A DNA stretch of 64,000 nucleotides from Serratia surfactantfaciens (lineage in GTDB: Bacteria; Pseudomonadota; Gammaproteobacteria; Enterobacterales; Enterobacteriaceae): assembly GCF_001642805.2 (NCBI RefSeq), contig NZ_CP016948.1:4464001-4528000 (forward strand), read 5' to 3'. Positions 1 through 11,517 of this stretch are shown here, in pieces. The stretch's first letter is position 1, and each line of letters begins with the position of its first letter. The notes beneath the pieces were generated by a model. That model searched no databases and was not told where the DNA came from. It saw only the letters and a list, made by a program, of their open reading frames with translations. Position numbers and translations under genes: made by a program.

Positions 1-1020
1 CGCTCCAACGTCAACCCTAAACACACCTTCGACAACTTCGTCGAGGGTAAGTCCAACCAGCTGGCGCGCGCGGCGGCTCGCCAGGTGGCGGACAATCCGG
101 GCGGTGCCTACAACCCTTTGTTCCTGTATGGCGGCACCGGCCTGGGTAAAACTCACCTGCTGCACGCGGTCGGCAACGGCATCATGGCGCGCAAGGCCAA
201 CGCCAAAGTGGTCTACATGCACTCGGAACGCTTCGTGCAGGACATGGTCAAAGCGTTGCAGAACAATGCCATCGAAGAGTTTAAGCGCTACTACCGTTCG
301 GTCGACGCGCTGCTGATCGATGACATCCAATTCTTCGCCAACAAGGAGCGTTCGCAGGAAGAGTTCTTCCATACCTTTAACGCCCTGTTGGAAGGCAATC
401 AGCAGATCATCCTGACCTCGGATCGCTACCCTAAAGAGATCAACGGAGTGGAAGATCGTCTGAAGTCCCGCTTCGGCTGGGGGCTGACGGTGGCGATCGA
501 GCCGCCGGAGCTGGAAACCCGCGTGGCGATCCTGATGAAAAAGGCCGACGAAAACGACATTCGCCTGCCGGGCGAAGTGGCGTTCTTCATCGCCAAGCGC
601 CTGCGTTCCAACGTGCGTGAGCTCGAAGGGGCGCTGAACCGCGTGATCGCCAACGCCAACTTTACCGGCCGGGCCATCACCATTGATTTCGTGCGCGAAG
701 CGCTGCGCGATCTGCTGGCGCTGCAGGAAAAGCTGGTCACCATCGACAATATTCAAAAGACGGTGGCGGAGTATTACAAGATTAAAGTCGCGGATTTGCT
801 GTCCAAGCGGCGTTCGCGATCCGTTGCCCGCCCGCGCCAGATGGCGATGGCGCTGGCGAAGGAACTCACCAACCACAGCCTGCCGGAAATCGGCGATGCG
901 TTTGGTGGCCGCGACCATACCACGGTGTTGCACGCCTGCCGGAAGATCGAGCAGCTGCGTGAGGAAAGTCACGACATCAAAGAAGATTTCTCCAATTTAA
1001 TCAGAACATTATCTTCATAG
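1..1020 (+). CDS. dnaA: Chromosomal replication initiator DnaA (5' end outside window)
   Basis: DnaA binds DnaA boxes and opens the replication origin. The reading frame is open from base 1 with no start, so the N-terminal DnaB/DiaA-interaction and linker domains lie outside; 339 residues remain of a family of about 465. Visible parts are the AAA+ domain with Walker [10 protein letters not shown], Walker [10 protein letters not shown] and an arginine-rich sensor stretch ([15 protein letters not shown]), then the C-terminal DNA-binding domain with the family signature [16 protein letters not shown]. The stop is 4 bp before dnaN, so the two are probably co-transcribed. Seen: motifs and order. 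Known: the dnaA-dnaN-recF-gyrB order of gamma-proteobacteria. Confidence 0.98.
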
Positions 1021-1024
1021 CGCT

Positions 1025-2125
1025 ATGAAATTTATCGTTGAACGTGAGCATCTGCTAAAACCGCTGCAACAGGTGAGCAGCCCGCTGGGCGGCCGCCCGA
1101 CCTTGCCGATCCTGGGCAACCTGCTGCTGCAGGTGACGGAAGGCTCCCTGCTGCTGACCGGCACCGATCTGGAGATGGAGATGGTGGCGCGCGTCGCCCT
1201 GTCCCAGCCGCATGAGCCGGGCGCGACCACCGTGCCCGCACGCAAATTCTTTGATATCTGCCGTGGCCTGCCGGAAGGGGCGGAGATCGCTGTCACGCTG
1301 GAAAGCGAGCGCATGCTGGTGCGATCCGGCCGCAGCCGTTTCTCGCTCTCCACGCTGCCGGCGGCGGACTTCCCGAACCTGGACGACTGGCAGAGCGAGG
1401 TGGAATTCACCTTGCCGCAGGCGACGCTGAAGCGCCTGATCGAAGCCACCCAGTTCTCGATGGCCCATCAGGACGTGCGTTACTACCTGAACGGTATGCT
1501 GTTTGAAACCGAAGGCGAAGAGCTGCGCACGGTCGCGACCGACGGCCACCGCCTGGCGGTGTGCTCGATGCCGATCGGCCAACAGCTGCCGTCGCATTCG
1601 GTGATCGTGCCGCGTAAAGGGGTGATGGAGCTGGTGCGTCTGCTGGACGGCGGCGATTCGCTGCTGCAGCTGCAGATCGGCAGCAACAACATCCGCGCCC
1701 ACGTCGGCGATTTCATCTTCACCTCCAAGCTGGTTGACGGCCGTTTCCCGGACTATCGCCGCGTCTTGCCGAAGAACCCGGATAAAACGCTGGAAGCCGG
1801 CTGCGATCTGCTCAAGCAGGCGTTCGCCCGCGCGGCCATTCTCTCGAACGAGAAATTCCGCGGCGTGCGGCTGTACGTCAGCCAGAACCAGCTGAAGATC
1901 ACCGCCAACAACCCGGAGCAGGAAGAGGCGGAAGAGATCCTCGACGTCAGCTACGACGGCGCGGAGATGGAGATCGGTTTCAACGTCAGCTACGTGCTGG
2001 ACGTGTTGAACGCGCTCAAGTGTGAAGACGTGCGCCTGCTGTTGACCGACTCGGTCTCCAGCGTGCAGATCGAAGACGGCGCCAGCCAGGCGGCGGCCTA
2101 CGTTGTCATGCCAATGCGGTTGTAG
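1025..2125 (+). CDS. dnaN: DNA polymerase III beta sliding clamp
   Basis: DnaN is the ring-shaped processivity clamp of the replicative polymerase and also the docking platform for repair polymerases and Hda. The 366-residue length equals that of E. coli. The N-terminal sequence MKFIVEREHLLKPLQQVSS and the C-terminal AAYVVMPMRL, which contributes to the peptide-binding cleft, are both intact. The ATG lies 4 bp after the dnaA stop, and recF follows after 45 bp. No internal disruption is seen. Confidence 0.98.
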   Translation: MKFIVEREHLLKPLQQVSSPLGGRPTLPILGNLLLQVTEGSLLLTGTDLEMEMVARVALSQPHEPGATTVPARKFFDICRGLPEGAEIAVTLESERMLVRSGRSRFSLSTLPAADFPNLDDWQSEVEFTLPQATLKRLIEATQFSMAHQDVRYYLNGMLFETEGEELRTVATDGHRLAVCSMPIGQQLPSHSVIVPRKGVMELVRLLDGGDSLLQLQIGSNNIRAHVGDFIFTSKLVDGRFPDYRRVLPKNPDKTLEAGCDLLKQAFARAAILSNEKFRGVRLYVSQNQLKITANNPEQEEAEEILDVSYDGAEMEIGFNVSYVLDVLNALKCEDVRLLLTDSVSSVQIEDGASQAAAYVVMPMRL

Positions 2126-2170
2126 TCTCGTTACCTTGAATTACAGCACCGTCATCGGTAAAGAGATTGC

Positions 2171-3256
2171 ATGGCTCTGACGCGTTTATTGATTAAAGAC
2201 TTCCGCAATATCGAGGCGGCGGATTTGGCGCTGGCGCCGGGATTCAACTTCCTGGTCGGCGCCAACGGCAGCGGCAAGACCAGCGTGCTGGAAGCGGTGT
2301 ATACGCTCGGCCATGGCCGCGCCTTTCGCAGCCTGCAGGCCGGGCGGGTGATCCGCCACGACCAACCGGAGTTCGTGCTGCACGGCCGCATCGAAGGCGC
2401 GGAGCGCGAGCTGTCGGTAGGATTGAGCAAGAGCCGTCAGGGTGACAGCAAAGTACGCATCGATGGCAGCGACGGCCACAAGGTGGCCGAGCTGGCGCAG
2501 CTGCTGCCCATGCAGCTGATCACCCCCGAAGGTTTTACCCTGCTGAACGGCGGGCCGAAATTCCGGCGCGCCTTCCTGGACTGGGGCTGTTTTCATAACG
2601 AACCCGGTTTTTTCACCGCCTGGAGCAACCTGAAACGGTTACTGAAGCAGCGCAATGCCGCGCTGCGCCAGGTGAGTCGCTATGCGCAGATCCGCGCCTG
2701 GGATCAGGAACTGATCCCGCTCGCGGAGCGTATCAGCGAATGGCGGGCGGAATACAGCGACGCGATCGCCGCGGATATCACCGCGACCTGCGCGCAGTTT
2801 CTGCCTGAATTTGCCCTGAGCTTCTCCTTCCAGCGCGGCTGGGACAAAGAGAGCGACTATGGCGAGCTGCTGGAGCGCCAGTTCGAGCGCGACAGGGCGT
2901 TGACCTATACCGCGGTGGGGCCGCATAAAGCGGACTTTCGCATTCGTGCCGACGGCACGCCGGTAGAGGATTTGTTATCGCGCGGTCAGCTTAAGCTGCT
3001 GATGTGCGCGTTGCGCTTGGCGCAGGGTGAGTTTCTCACCCGGCAGAGCGGGCGGCGTTGCCTGTATCTGATTGATGATTTTGCCTCCGAGCTGGACACC
3101 GGCCGTCGCCGGTTGCTGGCCGATCGCCTGAAAGCCACCCAGGCCCAGGTTTTTGTCAGCGCGGTCAGCGCTGAACAAGTGACCGACATGGCCGGTGAAA
3201 AGGGCAAGATGTTCCGCGTGGAACAGGGTAAAATAGAGGTTCAACCACAGGACTAA
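2171..3256 (+). CDS. recF: DNA replication and repair protein RecF
   Basis: RecF is an SMC-like ABC ATPase that, with RecO and RecR, loads RecA onto SSB-coated gapped DNA. It has 361 residues, the usual family size. Walker A is GANGSGKTS near residues 31-39, an ABC-type signature lies in [10 protein letters not shown], and Walker B with the D-loop is [11 protein letters not shown] near the C-terminus. The gene sits 45 bp after dnaN and 18 bp before gyrB, in the standard replication operon. The ATG at 2171 gives the expected [13 protein letters not shown] beginning. Confidence 0.98.
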   Translation: MALTRLLIKDFRNIEAADLALAPGFNFLVGANGSGKTSVLEAVYTLGHGRAFRSLQAGRVIRHDQPEFVLHGRIEGAERELSVGLSKSRQGDSKVRIDGSDGHKVAELAQLLPMQLITPEGFTLLNGGPKFRRAFLDWGCFHNEPGFFTAWSNLKRLLKQRNAALRQVSRYAQIRAWDQELIPLAERISEWRAEYSDAIAADITATCAQFLPEFALSFSFQRGWDKESDYGELLERQFERDRALTYTAVGPHKADFRIRADGTPVEDLLSRGQLKLLMCALRLAQGEFLTRQSGRRCLYLIDDFASELDTGRRRLLADRLKATQAQVFVSAVSAEQVTDMAGEKGKMFRVEQGKIEVQPQD

Positions 3257-5689
<2,433 letters not shown>

Positions 5690-5705
5690 TGCGTTAATGG
5701 CTGTG

Positions 5706-5740
5706 AAAATCCGCGCCGGGCGACCCGCGCGGATTTTTTT
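5706..5740 (+). terminator. Intrinsic terminator after gyrB
   Basis: AAAATCCGCGC (5706-5716) pairs with GCGCGGATTTT (5727-5737) around a 10-base loop and is followed by a T run. It closes the dnaA-dnaN-recF-gyrB transcript and separates it from yidA. Confidence 0.9.
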
Positions 5741-5813
5741 ACGCCTTTTTTGGCGCTGACAGCCGAGGCTGAAACGCGTTAGCATGGAAAAAAACCACTG
5801 GGAGAAGCGTTGA

Positions 5814-6629
5814 ATGGCTATTGAACTGATTGCGATCGACATGGATGGCACGTTGCTGGATCCGCAGCACCAAATCACGCCGGCGGTAAAGCAGGCTATC
5901 GCGGCGGCGCGGCGCAAAGGGGTGCATGTGGTGCTGGCCACCGGGCGGCCTTATGTCGGCGTGCAGGACTATCTGCGCCAGTTGGACATTCAGGGCCCCG
6001 GCGATTTTTGCATCACCTACAACGGCGCGCTGGTGCTGCGTGCGGCCGACGGCGCCTGCATCCTGCAGGAAACCCTGGGCTTCGAGGATTATCTGCACTT
6101 CGAGCAGATGGCGCGCGAGTTCGGCGTTCACTACCAGGCGTTTGATTTCGATACCCTCTATACCCCGAACAAGGACATCGGCAAGTACACCATCCACGAG
6201 GCGGCAATGACCGGCATCCCGCTGAAATACCGCAGCGTGGAAGAGATGGATCGCCAGATGCGTTTCCCGAAAGTGATGATGATCGACGAGCCGGAGCTGC
6301 TGGACAGCGCCATTGCGCGCATCCCGGCGGAAACGCGCGAGCGCTACACCATTCTCAAAAGCGCGCCTTACTTCCTCGAGATCCTGCATAAGAACGTCGA
6401 TAAGGGCGCCGGGGTGAGAATGCTGGCCGAGCACCTCGGCGTGGCGCGGGAAAATATCATGACGCTGGGGGATCAGGCCAACGATACGGCGATGATCGAA
6501 TATGCCGGCGTCGGCGTGGCGATGGGCAACGCCATTCCCGAGCTGAAAGCGGTGGCGCAGTTTGTCACCAGCGCCAATACCGAAGACGGCGTGGCGCGCG
6601 CCATCGAGAAATTTGTGCTCAACGCCTGA
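5814..6629 (+). CDS. yidA: HAD-family sugar phosphatase YidA
   Basis: A Cof-type haloacid dehalogenase phosphatase of 271 residues (E. coli YidA has 270). HAD motif I is IDMDGTLLD (nucleophile Asp9, acid Asp11), motif II is ATGRP, the conserved lysine lies in KNVDKGAG, and motif III/IV is GDQANDTAMIEYAG. E. coli YidA hydrolyses sugar phosphates in vitro; the physiological substrate is not settled. Its place next to gyrB matches the E. coli neighbourhood. The ATG follows a GGGAGAAG-type ribosome site. Confidence 0.95.
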   Translation: MAIELIAIDMDGTLLDPQHQITPAVKQAIAAARRKGVHVVLATGRPYVGVQDYLRQLDIQGPGDFCITYNGALVLRAADGACILQETLGFEDYLHFEQMAREFGVHYQAFDFDTLYTPNKDIGKYTIHEAAMTGIPLKYRSVEEMDRQMRFPKVMMIDEPELLDSAIARIPAETRERYTILKSAPYFLEILHKNVDKGAGVRMLAEHLGVARENIMTLGDQANDTAMIEYAGVGVAMGNAIPELKAVAQFVTSANTEDGVARAIEKFVLNA

Positions 6630-6635
6630 GAAAAC

Positions 6636-6657
6636 GGGGCGCTGCGGCGCCCCTTTA
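6636..6657. terminator. Hairpin between convergent yidA and cyclodeaminase gene
   Basis: GGGGCGC (6636-6642) and GCGCCCC (6647-6653) form a 7-bp GC stem with a TGCG loop. It is followed by TTTA on the plus strand and preceded by CAAAA-type sequence, so it may serve both converging genes. The T tract is short. Confidence 0.6.
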
Positions 6658-7596
6658 TATTGCCGCCAGCACCCCTTTGGCGATCTGCAGATCCTGAATC
6701 GCCAGCCCGGTAAGATCGGCGATGGTGATGTGCTGCGGCTCGCTTCGCACCTGCTCACCCTGCGCCAATGCGGTGCCAATTTCGACGATCGGCGTTGAAG
6801 TCAGCTTGTTCTGCCGATAAGCCGTCGCGATCTCGCCATATTCTGCACACTGCGTCAGCGCATCGACCAGCAGCGTGTCCGCCTTGGCCACCAGATCGGT
6901 CGCCAGCTCTTGCTTGCCGGGCGCGTCGGCGCCCACGGCGCTAATGTGCGTGCCGGGCCGGATATCTGCCGCCTGCAAGATCGGTTCGCGGCTGGGCGTG
7001 GTGGTCACGATCAGCTGGCAGTGCGCCGCCAGCTCCGCCGCATCCTGCGTGACCCACACCCGAAATCCCTCGGCTTCGGCATCGCGCCGATACGCCGCCA
7101 GCGCCTGTTCGTTGCGGCCCCATACCCATACCTCGCGGCAATCGGTCACCGGTTTCAGACACTGCAGCTGCAGCCGTGCCTGCAGCCCGGTACCGACCAT
7201 GCCTATCGCCTGAATATGCGGCGGCGCGCATAGCTCGGCGGCGATGCGGCCGGCCAGAGCGGTGCGCAGCGCGGTCAACCACCCCTCATCCTGCAGCAGC
7301 GCGCGGGGCTCGCCGGTCTGGGCGGAGAACGCCATCATCAACCCCTGATTGCTGGCCAGACCGTGCTCGGCGTTGCGATAGAAACCGGCGGACACTTTGA
7401 CCACGAACAGCTCGTCGCCTTCCAGCCAGGCGGATTTGATGCAGCAGTCGCCGGCGGCCCGATCGAACTTGAAATGCTGCACTGGCGGCTGTTGCACCCG
7501 TCGCTGCGAGTAGGCGATAAACCCCTGCTTCAGCAGCGGCGTAATGGCCTCGGCGTCGAACGCGGCGAGGATTTGCTGCCGGTTAAGGATGCGCAT
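6655..7596 (-). CDS. Ornithine cyclodeaminase / mu-crystallin family protein
   Basis: A 313-residue member of the ornithine cyclodeaminase/mu-crystallin family of NAD(P)-dependent enzymes, which includes ornithine cyclodeaminase, alanine dehydrogenase-like and ketimine reductase enzymes. The Rossmann motif is GMVGTGLQARLQLQ, and a substrate/NAD region reads SAVGADAPGKQEL. The ATG at 7596 gives MRILNRQQILAAFD; a longer upstream extension lies inside the next gene in another frame and was rejected. The start overlaps the end of the upstream dehydratase by 14 bp, so the pair is one translationally coupled operon. This resembles the EutB-EutC pair of ectoine catabolism, but no other ectoine gene is present and the true substrate is unknown. 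Confidence 0.88.
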   Translation of the reverse strand: MRILNRQQILAAFDAEAITPLLKQGFIAYSQRRVQQPPVQHFKFDRAAGDCCIKSAWLEGDELFVVKVSAGFYRNAEHGLASNQGLMMAFSAQTGEPRALLQDEGWLTALRTALAGRIAAELCAPPHIQAIGMVGTGLQARLQLQCLKPVTDCREVWVWGRNEQALAAYRRDAEAEGFRVWVTQDAAELAAHCQLIVTTTPSREPILQAADIRPGTHISAVGADAPGKQELATDLVAKADTLLVDALTQCAEYGEIATAYRQNKLTSTPIVEIGTALAQGEQVRSEPQHITIADLTGLAIQDLQIAKGVLAAI

Positions 7597-8551
7597 CGGC
7601 GATGGCCTTGAGGTATTTCTCCAGCACGATGTTTTTACCGCACAGCACCACCGCCACCTTTTTCCCCTGGTATTCTGGCGCCAGTTTGATCGCCGCCGCC
7701 AGTGCCACGCCGGCCGCACCTTCGATAATCCACCGATCGCTGGCGGCAATCAGACGCATCGCATGCTTGATCTCTGCCTCGCTGACCAGCACTTTACGGT
7801 CGATCAGCTGCTGGCACAGTGGAAAGGTCACGGCGCCCGGCTCGACGCCGCCTGCGGTGCCGTCGGACAAGGTTTCTTGCTCTGCCACCGGGAAGATATG
7901 GCCCGCTTCCAGCGCGCTGTACATGCTGGTGGCGTTTTCCGGCCAGCAGGCGATAAGCTGCGTGTTCGGCGACAATTGCCGCAAAACGGTGCCGATGCCG
8001 GCGATATAGCCACCGCCGCCCACCGCCACGAATACCGCGTCCAGATCGGCGAGTTGTTCAACCAGCTCCATGCCACAGGTGCCCTGGCCGGCAATGACCT
8101 GCTCGTCGTTATACGGCGAGATATAGGTTTTCCCCTGCTGGCGTGCGGCTTGTTCCCCCGCCAGTTCGGCGTTCAGCGCATCGCCCGGCACCAGTTCCAC
8201 GGTGCCGCCCAGCGCGCGGATGGTGTCGAGCTTGATGCTCGCCGCCGTCTCCGGCGCATAAACCGTGACGCCAACGCCCATCAGCTGCCCCGCTAGGGCG
8301 ACCGCCTGGCCGTGGTTGCCGGTTGAGGCGGCGATCACGCCGCGCCGGCGTTGTTCGCTATCCAGTAGCCGCAGCTTGTTGCTGGCGCCGCGAAATTTAA
8401 AGGAACCGGTGTGCTGCAGATGATCGCACTTCAGATACAGCTCGCAGCCCAACTGCTGTGAAAGCAGCACGCTGCGCTCCAACGGCGTGACTCGCACCTG
8501 AGGGCGCAGTTGCTGATGGGCAGAAACAATGGCATCGAAGAGGGGGTTCAT
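7583..8551 (-). CDS. PLP-dependent threonine/serine dehydratase (EutB-like)
   Basis: A fold-type II PLP enzyme of 322 residues in the threonine dehydratase/serine racemase group. The PLP lysine is in GSFKFRGASNKL, substrate-binding STGNHGQA follows, and the phosphate loop is VAVGGGGYIAGIG. No C-terminal ACT domain is present, so it is not a biosynthetic IlvA. It lies directly upstream of, and overlaps, the cyclodeaminase-family gene. The pair could act in sequence, with the dehydratase making a keto acid or imine and the partner acting on it; that is inference. It could equally be a plain serine/threonine catabolic dehydratase. Confidence 0.88.
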   Translation of the reverse strand: MNPLFDAIVSAHQQLRPQVRVTPLERSVLLSQQLGCELYLKCDHLQHTGSFKFRGASNKLRLLDSEQRRRGVIAASTGNHGQAVALAGQLMGVGVTVYAPETAASIKLDTIRALGGTVELVPGDALNAELAGEQAARQQGKTYISPYNDEQVIAGQGTCGMELVEQLADLDAVFVAVGGGGYIAGIGTVLRQLSPNTQLIACWPENATSMYSALEAGHIFPVAEQETLSDGTAGGVEPGAVTFPLCQQLIDRKVLVSEAEIKHAMRLIAASDRWIIEGAAGVALAAAIKLAPEYQGKKVAVVLCGKNIVLEKYLKAIADAHP

Positions 8552-9029
8552 ACCGGCTCCAGAATTTTATTGGACTTAAAAATCCAGTTTGTACTTTTTT
8601 GTATTGGTTGTAAACCCCGTCGCCCGGGCGTCTGGCTAACCGGCCAGGCAGGGGAAACGGCATCGCGTTTGCGGTGAAAATAATCATTAATTTATCGCTT
8701 AGTGGCATGACCTTTTATTTATTTGCGTTAAGTAAGGCGCCGCCACTGCCTTATTTTTATGAGGGAAATGAGAATGAAAAAATAGCGCTCGTCTCATTCA
8801 CTTATACCGCATTGGCGCCGTTGAGTTTCTCCGCCAGGCATATGGCCGGCTAATCGGGCGCTTATTTCCTGCCGGTGCCGCCGATAGCCTTCAATGATAA
8901 GACAGGGGAAAAGTCTGGCGTAATTCCGCACCGAAAAAGCCCTTTGGGCTACCCTTGTTGGCTATGTGAAACGCCGCCGTCGATCCGGTAAGATGGCGGC
9001 TCAGTGCCAGCATGCGCAGGAGAGCCGTC
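8552..9029. other. Intergenic region between the dehydratase gene and yidR
   Basis: About 480 bp without a convincing gene. The part nearest 8551 is AT-rich and should hold the promoter of the minus-strand dehydratase operon. A short AGCCC-TTT-GGGCT hairpin preceded by five A (8934-8950) could be a weak minus-strand terminator. A GGAG-type ribosome site for yidR is at the right end. A 49-codon open frame from 8707 lacks any ribosome site. Confidence 0.5.
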
Positions 9030-10310
9030 ATGAGCCATCGGGAAAAACAACTGACTTTCGACCCACGCGGGCATCAGTTAACCAATATCAACGTCTGGAC
9101 GCCGGACAGCCAATGGCTCGCTTATGACGTGCGCCCGCGCGGCGCCTCTTTCACCGGCCTGAGCATCGAGCGGGTCAACGTCGCCAGCGGCGCGGTGGAA
9201 GTGGTGTATCGCGCCCAGCACGGCGCGCACGTCGGCGTGGTCACGGTCAGCCCCGATGCGCCGGCGCGCTATGTATTCATCCATGGCCCGGAGCATCCGG
9301 ACAGCGCCTGGCAGTATGATTTTCACCACCGTCGCGGGGTGATCGTCAGCGAACCGGATCGCGAGTTGGCCATCACCCTCGACGCGCTGGATATCACAGC
9401 GCCCTATACGCCCGGCGCGCTGCGCGGCGGCAGCCATGTGCACGTTTTCAGCCCGGACGGCAGCCGCCTCAGCTTTACCTACAACGACCATGTGATGCAT
9501 GAACGCGATCCGGCGCGCGATCTGCGCAACGTCGGCGTGGCCGTGCCGCTGCACGGGGTTAATCCGCCGAAACAGCACCCGCGCGAATATGACGGCAGCC
9601 ACTATTGCGTGCTGGTCAGCGAGACCGTACCGCAGCCGCAGCCGGGCAGCGATCAGATCAATCGCGCCTACGAAGAAGGCTGGATTGGCCGCGAAGGTTA
9701 CCGCAAGGCCGACGGCAGCCGGCAGCGTTGGGCGCTGGCGTTCATCGGCGATACGCTGTCCGCCGCCGGCGAGAAGCTGCCGGAGGTGTTTATCGTCGAT
9801 CTGCCGGAAAACGACGCCGACTACGCCGCTGCGGGCGCTCTGCCGCTGCAGGGGACGGAAAGCGAGCTGCCCGCGCCGCCGCTGGGCGTCAGGCAACGGC
9901 GGGTGACCTTTACCGGGGAACGCCGTTTTCCGGGCGTAGCCGGCGCGCCGCGCCACTGGCTGCGCAGCTCGCCGGATGGCAGCCAGATCGCGTTTTTGAT
10001 GAAGGATGACGGCGGCGTGGTGCAGCTGTGGACGGTGTCGCCGAATGGCGGCGAGCCGCGCCAGGTGAGCCGCAGCGAGCATGACATTCAGTCGGCGTTC
10101 AGCTGGCACCCGCAGGGCGGGACGATTGCGCTGGTGTGCGATAACAGCGTGATGCTGTGCGAGGTCGCCAGCGGCCGCCTGCAGCGTTTGACGCAGCGCA
10201 GCGCGCAGCCGCCGTCGGGCGATGCCGTGGTATTTTCGCCGGATGGCAAGAAAGTGGCGTTTATGCGTGAGATAGCGGGGTTCAACCAGATCTTCGTGGT
10301 TGAGGCGTAA
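9030..10310 (+). CDS. yidR: YidR, DUF3748 beta-propeller-like protein
   Basis: A 426-residue protein matching E. coli YidR. Repeated short motifs of TolB/WD40-like propeller blades are visible: FSPDGSRLSFTYND, SSPDGSQIAFLMKDD, WTVSPNGGEPRQV and FSPDGKKVAFMRE. No signal peptide is evident. An in-frame ATG at 9012 exists, but the AGGAGA ribosome site (about 9017-9022) lies between the two ATGs and fits only the start at 9030. Function is unknown; the TolB-like fold suggests binding rather than catalysis. It is convergent with yidQ, as in E. coli. Confidence 0.9.
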   Translation: MSHREKQLTFDPRGHQLTNINVWTPDSQWLAYDVRPRGASFTGLSIERVNVASGAVEVVYRAQHGAHVGVVTVSPDAPARYVFIHGPEHPDSAWQYDFHHRRGVIVSEPDRELAITLDALDITAPYTPGALRGGSHVHVFSPDGSRLSFTYNDHVMHERDPARDLRNVGVAVPLHGVNPPKQHPREYDGSHYCVLVSETVPQPQPGSDQINRAYEEGWIGREGYRKADGSRQRWALAFIGDTLSAAGEKLPEVFIVDLPENDADYAAAGALPLQGTESELPAPPLGVRQRRVTFTGERRFPGVAGAPRHWLRSSPDGSQIAFLMKDDGGVVQLWTVSPNGGEPRQVSRSEHDIQSAFSWHPQGGTIALVCDNSVMLCEVASGRLQRLTQRSAQPPSGDAVVFSPDGKKVAFMREIAGFNQIFVVEA

Positions 10311-10312
10311 GG

Positions 10313-10330
10313 CGGGCCTGACGGCCCGCA
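10313..10330. terminator. GC hairpin between convergent yidR and yidQ
   Basis: GCGGGCC (10313-10319) and GGCCCGC (10324-10330) form a perfect 7-bp stem with a TGAC tetraloop between two converging stop codons. It lacks a T tract, so termination strength is uncertain. Confidence 0.5.
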
Positions 10331-10340
10331 GCGTGCGTGA

Positions 10341-10688
10341 TTAATGCGTGGCGGCGCTGTCGTTACCCTCGCCGGGATTGCCGGTCGCCGCCAGATTCTG
10401 CTGCTCGCTGCGCAGGATACGCGCTTTCGGCGAGTCTGCGGTGGCGTCATCGCCGGAACGCAGATAGTCGTAAGGTAACAGTACGGTATCCATCACCGCG
10501 GAGAACGGCAGATCCAGCGCCACCAGCGGCATCATCGCCCAACTGGTGTTGTCGTCCTTCAGCATGTCCACGCTGGCGCGGGTGCCGGGATAGTAACCCT
10601 GATTCGGGCCAGTATGGCTCATCACGCTGGAGCAACCGCTGGTCGCCAACAGCATGCAGCCCGTCGCTATCGCTTTCATCGTCGTCAT
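10341..10688 (-). CDS. yidQ: YidQ-like DUF1375 lipoprotein
   Basis: A 115-residue small lipoprotein. The N-terminus MKAIATGCMLLATSGCSS carries a lipobox (ATSGC), and Ser-Ser follows the lipidated Cys, so outer-membrane sorting is expected. The rest (TRASVDMLKDD, ALDLPFSAVMDTVLLPYDYLR) matches the YidQ/DUF1375 family and its DLPFS-DT-LLPYD core. The ATG at 10688 follows AGGATG; a second ATG three codons later is also possible. It sits between yidR and ibpA as in E. coli. The role is unknown. Confidence 0.85.
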   Translation of the reverse strand: MTTMKAIATGCMLLATSGCSSVMSHTGPNQGYYPGTRASVDMLKDDNTSWAMMPLVALDLPFSAVMDTVLLPYDYLRSGDDATADSPKARILRSEQQNLAATGNPGEGNDSAATH

Positions 10689-10852
10689 TAATCCATCCTG
10701 CAGGGTTGCTGTGCCCCTTAATTAATCCGATTTATAACATCCTGTTGCTGCTTGAAAAGAAGCAAAATCCCGCTCTGTGGCGGCTCTCTCACTTTAGTGT
10801 AAGTGGTAAAAAAACTTTCACCTAACCGGAATGAGCTTTTTTTGATCCTCGC

Positions 10853-10880
10853 CTGTTGAATTGATGAAATCAACCCCCAT
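10853..10880 (+). promoter_or_regulatory. Sigma-32 (RpoH) heat-shock promoter of ibpA-ibpB
   Basis: A -35-like TGTTGAA (10854-10860) and a -10 CCCCAT (10875-10880) are separated by 14 bases, matching the sigma-32 pattern CTTGAA-N13-14-CCCCAT. It lies about 118 bp upstream of ibpA, whose E. coli orthologue is a sigma-32 gene. Confidence 0.88.
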
Positions 10881-10919
10881 TTTATCATCAGAGCCGAATT
10901 GAGAATTCGCCGTAAGGGG

Positions 10920-10990
10920 ATTCTGGCTTAATTAGCCTGTCCAGAATGGAAGGCGTATTTATTTCAACCTCGCTGAAGTGCCTTAGGAGG
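10920..10990 (+). promoter_or_regulatory. ROSE-type RNA thermometer in the ibpA leader
   Basis: A first hairpin is formed by ATTCTGG (10920-10926) and CCAGAAT (10941-10947). The last hairpin sequesters the ribosome site: UCGCU (10970-10974) faces AGGA of AGGAGG (10985-10990) with the extra G typical of ROSE elements, extended by CC/GG outside and AAG/CUU inside. Heating is expected to melt it and expose the ribosome site 7 bases before the ATG. Confidence 0.85.
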
Positions 10991-10997
10991 CTGTTTT

Positions 10998-11411
10998 ATG
11001 CGTAATTTTGATCTTTCCCCGCTATACCGTTCCGCCATTGGTTTCGATCGCCTGTTCAACGCGTTGGAGGCTGGCCAGAGCCAGGGCAACGGCGGTTATC
11101 CGCCTTATAATGTCGAGCTGGTGGACGAAAATCATTATCGCATCGCTATCGCGGTAGCCGGGTTTGCCGAGCAGGAGCTGGAGATCACCACGCAAGATAA
11201 TCTGCTGATCGTGCGCGGGGCGCACAATAATGAACCGGCAGAGAAAACCTATTTATACCAGGGCATCGCCGAACGTAATTTCGAGCGTAAATTCCAGCTG
11301 GCCGAACATATTCAAATTAAAGGCGCCAAATTGGAGAACGGCCTGCTGTATATCGACATGCAACGCATCGTGCCGGAAACATTAAAACCGCGCCGCATCG
11401 AAATTAAATAA
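10998..11411 (+). CDS. ibpA: Small heat-shock chaperone IbpA
   Basis: A cytosolic holdase of the alpha-crystallin family that coats aggregating proteins so that DnaK and ClpB can refold them. It has 137 residues, the E. coli length. The start [20 protein letters not shown], the alpha-crystallin core with [13 protein letters not shown] and [10 protein letters not shown], and the C-terminal oligomerisation I-x-I motif in RRIEIK are intact. It is the first gene of ibpA-ibpB, transcribed from a sigma-32 promoter and under translational control of the upstream thermometer. E. coli IbpA also represses its own translation; the same could hold here. Confidence 0.97.
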   Translation: MRNFDLSPLYRSAIGFDRLFNALEAGQSQGNGGYPPYNVELVDENHYRIAIAVAGFAEQELEITTQDNLLIVRGAHNNEPAEKTYLYQGIAERNFERKFQLAEHIQIKGAKLENGLLYIDMQRIVPETLKPRRIEIK

Positions 11412-11490
11412 TTCCCGTTTCGCCGGCAGTTACGCTGCCGGTAAATATGCAGTCATGACACGCCCGCCGTCAGGGGGCTGAATAAACACA

Positions 11491-11510
11491 TCTCGCTTAA
11501 TGAAAGGAGT
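11491..11510 (+). promoter_or_regulatory. ROSE-like hairpin masking the ibpB ribosome site
   Basis: UCGCU (11493-11497) faces AGGA inside AAAGGAG (11503-11509), with C11492 pairing G11509 and a short loop. It reproduces the ROSE closing helix of the ibpA leader and lies 8 bases before the ibpB ATG. Confidence 0.7.
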
Positions 11511-11517
11511 TGTTCCT

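Noticed and set aside
1..1020. Possible oriC or DnaA-box cluster near dnaA
   Set aside because: No AT-rich repeat array or box cluster was seen; in enterics oriC lies away from dnaA.
8707..8856. 49-codon plus-strand ORF upstream of yidR
   Set aside because: No ribosome site and no recognisable protein features.
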